Positions 1-4,896 of a stretch of DNA of 5,482 bases are shown here, piece by piece (positions within the stretch are counted from its first letter, which is position 1; each line of letters opens with the position of its first letter). This stretch comes from Synergistes sp. (GTDB lineage: Bacteria > Synergistota > Synergistia > Synergistales > Synergistaceae), in contig JAEEYY010000068.1 of NCBI GenBank assembly GCA_016288355.1, positions 1-5,482 on the forward strand. The letters are read 5' to 3'. The position numbers and the translations under genes were made by a program. The notes beneath the pieces are model-generated. The model searched no databases and had not been told where the DNA came from. It was given only the letters and a program-made list of their open reading frames with translations.

Positions 1-2
1 AG

Positions 3-104
3 GGCAAGAAATACACATACGGACTGATGGGAAGAAGCGGTTACGAGAAAGACGCCTGCGAAGTAAACAGATGGTTTGAAAAAATAAATTCGGACAGGAT
101 ATAG
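3..104 (+). CDS. C-terminal tail of an unidentified protein (5' end outside window)
   Basis: An open frame enters from the left edge and ends at TAG 102-104, giving 33 residues that begin GKKYTYGLMGRSGYEK and end WFEKINSDRI. It is the only one of the three plus-strand frames that stays open here; the other two stop within the first 80 bases. The polar, charged composition and the stop just before two hairpins (117-145, 172-212) fit the end of a real gene. I cannot assign a family from so short a tail. The only clue is a basic, Gly-containing stretch followed by an amphipathic helix-like end. Function is left open. Confidence 0.6.
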   Translation, partial: GKKYTYGLMGRSGYEKDACEVNRWFEKINSDRI

Positions 105-116
105 CATCAGCCCGGG

Positions 117-145
117 CCGGCTGAGCGGATGACAGCCGCTGCCGG
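117..145 (+). terminator. Bulged hairpin after the upstream gene, probable terminator
   Basis: CCGGC (117-121) pairs with GCCGG (141-145) and AGCGG (124-128) pairs with CCGCT (136-140), leaving a two-base TG bulge and a 7-base loop. It begins 12 bases after the stop of the upstream gene. The following stretch (ATCTTAGTTGTTTAT) is only moderately T-rich, so it may be a weak terminator or a 3'-end stabilising hairpin. Confidence 0.45.
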
Positions 146-171
146 ATCTTAGTTGTTTATCCCGACGTCAC

Positions 172-212
172 AACAGGCTCCTGTGATATGACAAGAATCA
201 CAGGAGCCTGTT
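172..212. terminator. Long perfect hairpin between convergent genes, likely bidirectional terminator
   Basis: Arms 172-187 (AACAGGCTCCTGTGAT) and 197-212 (ATCACAGGAGCCTGTT) are perfect 16-base inverted complements around a 9-base loop. On the plus strand the hairpin is followed by TTATTTG, a short T-rich run. It sits between the plus-strand gene ending at 104 and the minus-strand gene ending at 239, so it can stop transcription from both sides. The T-run on the minus-strand side is poor, so termination is better supported in the plus direction. Confidence 0.75.
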
Positions 213-238
213 TATTTGTGCCGTTCTCAGCGAAGCTT

Positions 239-427
239 TCAGTCTGAGATCTTCAGTCTGATAAAATCTCCGCTCAGGTTCCAGCTTTTTTCCAGAATGT
301 TGTCGGTAACCCCCTGCTGTTTCCATGGAAGCATATTTGCTATTCCGTAAGCGTCTACGATAGCTATGAAACGCTCTCCGCTGTCATTTATATACAGATA
401 AACGCCTTCCGGCTGCTGTTTTGCCAT
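239..427 (-). CDS. Small hypothetical protein, 62 aa
   Basis: It encodes 62 residues from MAKQQPEGVYLYINDSG to RLKISD. I do not recognise the family. No signal peptide, membrane segment, Cys or His is visible. The composition is that of a small soluble protein, with alternating hydrophobic residues around residues 9-26 (VYLYIN, RFIAIVDAYG) suggesting a beta-hairpin or sheet. The case for a real gene rests on its signals: GGAGGT (minus strand, 440-435) lies 7 bases before the ATG, a TGTTATAAT extended -10 sits just upstream (471-463), and a strong hairpin (172-212) follows the stop. It is divergent from the DUF362-permease pair and shares its promoter region, so it may belong to the same functional group or be co-regulated. 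A small regulatory or accessory protein is possible but unproven. Confidence 0.7.
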   Translation of the reverse strand: MAKQQPEGVYLYINDSGERFIAIVDAYGIANMLPWKQQGVTDNILEKSWNLSGDFIRLKISD

Positions 428-462
428 ACGGGATACCTCCGAAAAAAATCTGAAACAGAGTT

Positions 463-471
463 ATTATAACA
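463..471 (-). promoter_or_regulatory. Extended -10 promoter for the 62-aa minus-strand gene
   Basis: Read on the minus strand, 471-463 is TGTTATAAT, a perfect TGn plus TATAAT. A 17-base spacer would put the -35 at 491-486 (TAGCAC), which is poor, as is common for extended -10 promoters. Transcription would start near 456 and give a leader of roughly 28 bases carrying the GGAGGT ribosome site. Confidence 0.6.
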
Positions 472-477
472 TTTGTG

Positions 478-512
478 ATAAAGCTGTGCTATTGACCTAA
501 AGTCAGCTTTAT
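478..512. promoter_or_regulatory. Nested inverted repeat, candidate operator between divergent genes
   Basis: ATAAAGCTG (478-486) and CAGCTTTAT (504-512) form a perfect 9-base inverted repeat separated by 17 bases. Off-centre within it is a smaller palindrome, TGAC (493-496) and GTCA (502-505). The element overlaps the proposed -35 of the DUF362 gene and lies just upstream of the minus-strand -10, so a dimeric regulator bound here could control both directions. The regulator is not identified and none is encoded in the window. Confidence 0.45.
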
Positions 513-522
513 GTTTTATGAT
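492..522 (+). promoter_or_regulatory. Probable promoter for the DUF362-permease unit
   Basis: TTGACC (492-497) and TATGAT (517-522) each differ from the sigma-70 consensus by one base. The 19-base spacer is longer than the ideal 17, so this may be a weak or activator-dependent promoter. A start near 529 would leave a leader of about 60 bases before the ATG at 590. Confidence 0.4.
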
Positions 523-589
523 AACCGTTGTTTTCGGCCGCAGACCGGATCGATCCAACAAATATATAAGCATATAAGGAGTATCAGAC

Positions 590-1567
590 ATGAGAGGGCT
601 TAAACGCATATGTTTTATAACAGTGTTTGTTCTTATCCTGCTGTCTCAGCATGCAGCATGCTTTGCGGCTGTGCTTGAGCATCAGACAGATAAAGCTTCT
701 GCGCCTTTGGTATTCATGACTGAGGACATCAGCCCGAAAGGGCTGGCTGCGGTCTATGAGGCCCTGAAATGGACGCCGTCCGGCAAGGTCGCGGTCAAGA
801 TCAGCACGGGGGAGCCGCCTGCAAGCAACTATCTTCGTCCCGAACTTATCAAAGATCTGGTACGGCACGTTAACGGTACTATAGTTGAGTGCAACACCGC
901 CTACGGCGGTTCCCGCGCAGAGACGGCGATGCACAGACAGGTAGCGAAAGATCACGGATTCACGGCGATAGCGGACGTGGATATCATGGATGAAGACGGT
1001 TCGATAGAGCTTCCCGTCTCGGGAGGAAAGAACTTAAAAGGAAATCTTGTCGGGGCGCACTTCAAAAACTACGGTTCCTTCCTCATCCTGAGCCACTTTA
1101 AAGGACACGCGATGGCCGGCTTCGGCGGCGCTGTTAAGAACGTATCCATAGGCATCGGTTCAAGAGCTGGAAAGAGCCGCATCCACAGCGGAGGAAAGAG
1201 CGACACGAATCCCTGGGGCGGAGATCAGGACAGCTTTACCGAATCAATGGCCGAAGCCTGCAAAGCCGTTTCCGACGCGCTGGATAACGGAAAGAAGATC
1301 GCTTACATCAACGTGATGAACCGCCTGAGCATCGACTGTGACTGCGACGGCACACCGGCAGAACCGGATATACATGATATAGGGATACTCGGGTCAACTG
1401 ACCCCGTGGCGCTGGATCAGGCCTGTATGGATCTAATCAACGCAGCGGAAGGCAATAAGTCGTTTGTAGAACGCGTTGCTAAACAGCGGGGCCTTCATAC
1501 GCTGGAACACGGGGAGGCCATAGGCCTCGGAAAGCGCAGCTACCGCATGGTGAAACTGGATAAATAG
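590..1567 (+). CDS. Exported DUF362-domain protein without ferredoxin module
   Basis: 325 residues. The start is set by AAGGAG (576-581), 8 bases before the ATG. Residues 1-26 form a signal peptide: basic MRGLKR, a hydrophobic core ending LILLSQ, and a likely cut after A26 (C24-F-A26). The mature part matches the DUF362 family (PF04015) as I know it: VAVKISTGEPP (67-77), IVECNTAYGG (98-107), SHFKGHAMAGFGGAVKN (168-184), IDCDCD (248-253) and GSTDPVALDQAC (about 268-279). Many DUF362 proteins carry a 4Fe-4S ferredoxin insert with CxxCxxC motifs. None is present here, and residues about 195-215 are instead a Gly/Ser/Asp-rich link. Conserved Cys (C101, C250, C252), His and Asp residues suggest a metal or ligand site, which is inference. 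The biochemical role of the family is not established to my knowledge. The gene ends 20 bases before the permease gene, implying a shared transcript. Confidence 0.9.
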   Translation: MRGLKRICFITVFVLILLSQHAACFAAVLEHQTDKASAPLVFMTEDISPKGLAAVYEALKWTPSGKVAVKISTGEPPASNYLRPELIKDLVRHVNGTIVECNTAYGGSRAETAMHRQVAKDHGFTAIADVDIMDEDGSIELPVSGGKNLKGNLVGAHFKNYGSFLILSHFKGHAMAGFGGAVKNVSIGIGSRAGKSRIHSGGKSDTNPWGGDQDSFTESMAEACKAVSDALDNGKKIAYINVMNRLSIDCDCDGTPAEPDIHDIGILGSTDPVALDQACMDLINAAEGNKSFVERVAKQRGLHTLEHGEAIGLGKRSYRMVKLDK

Positions 1568-1587
1568 CAGAAAAGTGATTCTGTACA

Positions 1588-2505
1588 GTGGAGACGCTGA
1601 GCAGGGAATTTATCTATTTATGGTACTATTCAAGCGTACAGCTCGGGCAGATCTTTAAGTACTGGCTGGCCGGCATATTGATCGGATCGTCTATTTCCGT
1701 CTTTGCCAAAGATAAGATCAATCGGACGCTGAGTGAGCTGTCGGACAGAAAGCTTGGGGGGTTCGGCGTTATCCCCGCAAGCATATTAGGTTTAGCTTCT
1801 CCTCTTTGCATGTACGGCACCATCCCCATCGCGGCGTCGCTTTCACGTCAGGGGATGAGCGACGACTGGCTTGCGGCTTTTATGATGAGCTCCATACTGC
1901 TGAATCCACAGCTGGTCATATACAGCGCTGCGCTGGGCAGTACGGCTCTTGCAGTGCGCATCGTTTCCTGTTTTCTTTGCGGCGCCGCAGCAGGGCTGCT
2001 GATACGCCTGTTTTATAAAGGGGAAGCTTTTTTTGACTTTTCCGGCTTCGGTGAGGTTCAAAACCGTGACACAGATCCGAATATCTTTATGCGCCTTATC
2101 AGGAACATCGGACGCAACATACGGGCGACCGGCCCCTGTTTTTTTTCAGGGATACTGCTTTCCGCGATGTTTCAGCGTTACGTACCGGCTGATGGTTTTG
2201 CAAGGATCTTCGGTAAAAACAGCGGTTTTGGCGTGCTGATGGCAGCCACAGTCGGCGTGCCTCTTTATGCCTGCGGCGGAGGTACGATCCCGCTGCTGCA
2301 GGAGTGGCTCCTGAAGGGCATGAGCATGGGCGCGGCGGCAGCCTTTATGCTGACAGGACCCGCGACCAAGATCACAAACCTGGGTGCGCTGAAGATCGTT
2401 TTAGGGGCAAAAAACTTTTTCCTCTACCTGCTCTATGTCATGCTTTTCTCACTGGCTGCGGGTCTTGCAGCAGATCTGCTGATCAACATAGGGCAGGCGG
2501 GGTAA
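1588..2505 (+). CDS. Predicted permease, ArsP/DUF318 type (PF03773)
   Basis: 305-residue integral membrane protein with about eight hydrophobic segments, near residues 21-40, 61-82, 96-118, 119-142, 178-197, 212-234, 247-266 and 277-300. Two halves carry matching motifs: P72-L-C-M-Y-G-T-I-P80 followed by SSILLNPQ (101-108), and P225-L-Y-A-C-G-G-G-T-I-P235 followed by MLTGPATKITN (254-264). This is the layout of the ArsP/UPF0718 permease family, some members of which export arsenicals or other metal-related compounds; the substrate here is unknown. The start must be GTG at 1588, because an in-frame TGA at 1576-1578 leaves no other standard start upstream and METLSREFIYLWYY looks like a family N-terminus. 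No good ribosome site precedes it (only AAAAGTGA, 1571-1578), so translation may be coupled to the DUF362 gene. No metal-binding regulator is adjacent. Confidence 0.9.
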   Translation: METLSREFIYLWYYSSVQLGQIFKYWLAGILIGSSISVFAKDKINRTLSELSDRKLGGFGVIPASILGLASPLCMYGTIPIAASLSRQGMSDDWLAAFMMSSILLNPQLVIYSAALGSTALAVRIVSCFLCGAAAGLLIRLFYKGEAFFDFSGFGEVQNRDTDPNIFMRLIRNIGRNIRATGPCFFSGILLSAMFQRYVPADGFARIFGKNSGFGVLMAATVGVPLYACGGGTIPLLQEWLLKGMSMGAAAAFMLTGPATKITNLGALKIVLGAKNFFLYLLYVMLFSLAAGLAADLLINIGQAG

Positions 2506-2590
2506 AGCAGAGCAGGAGTAGTGCAGCTTTTTATGTCTGCTGACAGTTTTTCACTTATCCCGCACAGTATGGCAGACTTACAAAACCGGC

Positions 2591-2617
2591 TGTCAAAGGC
2601 AACATTAAATCTTGACA
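2591..2617. repeat. Inverted repeat TGTCAA / TTGACA spanning the rplU -35
   Basis: TGTCAA (2591-2596) and TTGACA (2612-2617) are perfect 6-base inverted complements separated by 15 bases, and the right arm is the -35 of the rplU promoter. It may be an operator, or a chance mirror of the -35 motif. No convincing minus-strand -10 is found for the left arm. Confidence 0.3.
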
Positions 2618-2640
2618 GTACAGAGATTTTTTCATATACT
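2612..2640 (+). promoter_or_regulatory. Strong sigma-70 promoter for rplU-rpmA
   Basis: TTGACA (2612-2617), a 17-base spacer and TATACT (2635-2640) make a near-consensus promoter, with a T-rich spacer end. Transcription should begin near 2647, giving a leader of about 74 bases before the rplU ATG. This suits a highly expressed ribosomal protein unit. Confidence 0.85.
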
Positions 2641-2683
2641 TATCAGGTTTTAGAATACGCATGGTGCGGGTTTAAAAAATGCC

Positions 2684-2699
2684 TGTCGGCTGCCCGGCA
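2684..2699 (+). other. Small hairpin in the rplU leader
   Basis: TGTCGG (2684-2689) pairs with CCGGCA (2694-2699), including one G-U pair, around a CTGC loop, just before the rplU ribosome site. Ribosomal protein leaders that bind L21 are known in some bacteria, and this could be part of one. The stem is too short to claim a match to a known leader class. Confidence 0.25.
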
Positions 2700-2705
2700 C
2701 ACAGC

Positions 2706-2713
2706 GGAGGAGG
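2706..2713 (+). promoter_or_regulatory. Ribosome binding site that fixes the rplU start
   Basis: GGAGGAGG lies 7 bases before ATG 2721. An earlier in-frame ATG at 2679 has no ribosome site and would add 14 residues not seen in L21 proteins, so 2721 is the start. Confidence 0.9.
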
Positions 2714-2720
2714 AAAAAAT

Positions 2721-3032
2721 ATGTATGCAGTGATCGAACAGGGCGGAAAGCAGTACAGAGTTGCCGAAGGCGACAAATTCAGAGTTGAAAAACTCAACGC
2801 CGAAGACGGCGCCTCAGTTGATTTCGATAAGGTTATTCTCCTTGGCAAAGATGACGGCGCTGTGATAGGCACGCCGTATGTCGAAGGAGCCAAAGTGACG
2901 GCCAAAGTCATCGAAAGCGGCAAAGACGATAAAGTGATCGTTTTCAAATACCGCAGGAAGAAGAACTACAGGAAATTCCGCGGGCACAGACAGCAGTATA
3001 CGCTCGTTCAGATAGAAACGATCTGCGCTTAG
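2721..3032 (+). CDS. rplU: 50S ribosomal protein L21
   Basis: 103 residues, the usual L21 length. The N-terminus MYAVIEQGGKQYRV and the basic signature near the end, KYRRKKNYRKFRGHRQQYT (about residues 76-94), are diagnostic for L21. The protein binds 23S rRNA in the large subunit next to L20, and the Arg/Lys-rich C-terminal loop is the main rRNA contact in the family. The gene is the first of a two-gene unit with rpmA, driven by the strong promoter at 2612-2640. The 28-base gap to rpmA contains no prp/ysxB-like gene, unlike the Firmicutes arrangement. The sequence is intact and shows nothing odd. Confidence 0.98.
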   Translation: MYAVIEQGGKQYRVAEGDKFRVEKLNAEDGASVDFDKVILLGKDDGAVIGTPYVEGAKVTAKVIESGKDDKVIVFKYRRKKNYRKFRGHRQQYTLVQIETICA

Positions 3033-3060
3033 TAACCGGACACAGGGAGGATATTGAATT

Positions 3061-3327
3061 ATGGCACATAAAAAAGGTCAGGGAAGCTCTACAAACGGCC
3101 GCGACAGTCAGCCGAAATATCTTGGCGTGAAACGCGGAGAAGGTTCCTGGGTAAACGCAGGGACTATCATCGTACGTCAGCGCGGAACGAAATTCCATCC
3201 GGGGCAGCATACAGGACTTGGACGCGACTATACGATTTTTGCCCTTAAGCCGGGTAAGGTCCATTTCCAGACGAAGGCCAACCGCAAGTATATAACGGTC
3301 GAGCCGGAAACTGCCGAGACCGAGTAA
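3061..3327 (+). CDS. rpmA: 50S ribosomal protein L27
   Basis: 88 residues. MAHKKGQGSSTNGRDS at the N-terminus and VRQRGTKFHPGQHTGLGRD (about residues 39-57) are classic L27. In the ribosome the flexible N-terminal tail reaches the peptidyl-transferase centre and helps position tRNA. The protein begins directly with MAHKKG and has no cleavable extension of the kind removed by the Prp protease in Firmicutes, consistent with the absence of prp between rplU and rpmA. GGGAGG (3045-3050) stands 10 bases before the ATG. The acidic C-terminus EPETAETE extends a little beyond the core fold. The transcript probably ends at the terminator at 3398-3426. Confidence 0.98.
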   Translation: MAHKKGQGSSTNGRDSQPKYLGVKRGEGSWVNAGTIIVRQRGTKFHPGQHTGLGRDYTIFALKPGKVHFQTKANRKYITVEPETAETE

Positions 3328-3397
3328 CAATAAATAACATTATAACGGTTAGAGGACATTTTACATTTATATCGCTGACCGCGTAAGTAAATATTAT

Positions 3398-3426
3398 AGG
3401 GGGCCCTTTAGGAGCCCCCTTTTTTT
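3398..3426 (+). terminator. Intrinsic terminator between rpmA and obgE
   Basis: AGGGGGC (3398-3404) pairs with GCCCCCT (3414-3420). CC (3405-3406) pairs with GG (3411-3412), with one bulged A and a TTTA loop, and the stem runs into seven T residues (3420-3426). This is a textbook rho-independent terminator. It lies 70 bases after rpmA and only 27 bases before the obgE start codon, so it separates or attenuates expression between the ribosomal protein genes and obgE-nadD. Confidence 0.9.
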
Positions 3427-3453
3427 CGATGTGGACAGTCAAGAGGTGAGATT

Positions 3454-4845
3454 ATGAGATTTGTTGATTCGCTGCGGATATCAGTTAAGGCCGGACGCGG
3501 CGGGAACGGCTGTATGAGCTTCCTGCGCGAACGTTTCAAGCCGAACGGGGGACCGGACGGAGGAAACGGCGGACGCGGCGGCAGCGTAATATTTGAGGCG
3601 ACCAACAGTCTCCAGACCCTTGCAGATCTCGAATATATGCACCATATAAAGGCTGAAAACGGCGGGCACGGCAAAGGCGCCTCCAGAAACGGGCATGCCG
3701 GTGAAGACAGGATAATCAGCGTGCCCTGCGGCACTCTGATATACGACGCAGAGACCGGCGAGGGCTGCGCCGACCTGGTGGAACCCCATGACCGCTTCGT
3801 AGCGGCGCGCGGCGGACGCGGCGGACGCGGCAATAAATACTTTGCCAGCTCAAGGTGCAAAGCGCCGCGTTTCTGCGAACAGGGCGAAAACGGCGAAGAG
3901 ATAACGCTGCACCTTGAACTGCGCCTTATAGCCGATATAGGCCTCGTCGGGCTTCCCAATGCCGGAAAATCAAGTATTCTTGCCGCAATTTCCAACGCCC
4001 AGCCTAAAATAGCCAATTATCCCTTCACGACTCTTACCCCCAATTTAGGGGTATTGAACACCGGAGATGAAAATATAGTGATAGCCGATCTGCCGGGGCT
4101 TATAGAAGGGGCGCATATGAACAAGGGGCTCGGACTTGATTTCCTGCGTCATATCGAGAGGACCAGACTGATGGTGCACGTCCTGAGCGTTGAGAGCGGA
4201 AATTATGATAAAATAATTAATGATTTTGAAATAGTACGTCAGGAAATGAGAGAATACGACAGCGATCTCGATAAGCGTCCGTATTTTGTAATAGCAAATA
4301 AATCGGATGAAGTCGAAGGAAAAGACGCTGAAGAACTCTTTTCCGGACTGTCCGCTTATTTCTCTGAAAAGGGAGTAAAAATGATCGTTACAAGCGCCCT
4401 GACAGAGGAAGGAATAGCGGATGCGGCAAATGAAATAATAAGATTTGCAAAGAACCACCCCCGTCCGCAGAGCAATGTAAGGCTGTTTGCCATAGAAGAA
4501 AAACTGCCCAAATCAATGCCTAACAGAAAAAGGGCAAGGATACAGATCATATCTCTGCACGACGGCGGATACAGAGTGCTGCACAGGCAGCTGGAGAACT
4601 TTACGGAGCGGTGCGATTTCAGCCAGGAGGAGAACATTGCGCGCTTTACACGCCTCCTTCGCAAATATAAGGTCGAAGAGCTCCTTGAAGCTGCCGGCGC
4701 AGTGGCCGGCGACAGCATAAGCATAGGGTATAAGGAATTCAACTTCTACCCTGATTACTATCCGGATGAGGATGCTGAGGAAACTGCCGGAGAGACCGAA
4801 GACGAAGATCAGTCGGGGCCAGAGGAGAGCGGCAGCGAAAACTGA
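3454..4845 (+). CDS. obgE: Obg family GTPase (ribosome-associated)
   Basis: 463 residues. Residues 1 to about 158 are the Gly-rich Obg fold (GRGGNGC, GGPDGGNGGRGG, ARGGRGGRGNKYF). The GTPase domain is complete: G1 GLPNAGKSS (166-174), switch I YPFTTLTPN (189-197), G3 DLPG (212-215), G4 NKSD (282-285) and G5 SA (314-315). A C-terminal OCT domain occupies about 359-433 (RIQIISLHDGGYRVL to GYKEFNFYPD), followed by an acidic tail rich in Glu and Asp to residue 463. Obg GTPases act in late 50S assembly and stress or (p)ppGpp response. AAGAGGTGA (3441-3449) precedes the ATG. The rplU-rpmA-obgE order is widely conserved. All key residues are present. The tail varies among species and is also acidic in other Obg proteins. 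Confidence 0.98.
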   Translation: MRFVDSLRISVKAGRGGNGCMSFLRERFKPNGGPDGGNGGRGGSVIFEATNSLQTLADLEYMHHIKAENGGHGKGASRNGHAGEDRIISVPCGTLIYDAETGEGCADLVEPHDRFVAARGGRGGRGNKYFASSRCKAPRFCEQGENGEEITLHLELRLIADIGLVGLPNAGKSSILAAISNAQPKIANYPFTTLTPNLGVLNTGDENIVIADLPGLIEGAHMNKGLGLDFLRHIERTRLMVHVLSVESGNYDKIINDFEIVRQEMREYDSDLDKRPYFVIANKSDEVEGKDAEELFSGLSAYFSEKGVKMIVTSALTEEGIADAANEIIRFAKNHPRPQSNVRLFAIEEKLPKSMPNRKRARIQIISLHDGGYRVLHRQLENFTERCDFSQEENIARFTRLLRKYKVEELLEAAGAVAGDSISIGYKEFNFYPDYYPDEDAEETAGETEDEDQSGPEESGSEN

Positions 4846-4896
4846 CCGCGATTTAGCATTTCAAACGAGATCAAACATTACCGGAGCAAGGATATT

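Noticed and set aside
2534..2551. Possible terminator after the permease (TGTC-TGCT-GACA then GTTTTT)
   Set aside because: The stem has only four pairs; too weak to call, although the position would suit one.
2661..2675. Tiny upstream reading frame (ATG GTG CGG GTT TAA) in the rplU leader
   Set aside because: Only four codons and no ribosome site; most likely chance.
2679..2720. Longer rplU start at ATG 2679 adding 14 residues
   Set aside because: No ribosome site precedes it, the extra residues are not found in L21 proteins, and GGAGGAGG sits correctly for ATG 2721.
3490..3835. Repeated GGACGCGGCGG-like DNA motif in obgE
   Set aside because: It is explained by Gly/Arg-rich codons of the conserved Obg fold and is not a separate DNA repeat.
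3408..4016. Long minus-strand open frame of 202 codons opposite obgE
   Set aside because: It is a shadow of the GC-rich obgE coding strand: Pro/Arg/Ser-rich, no recognisable domain, and it overlaps the terminator.
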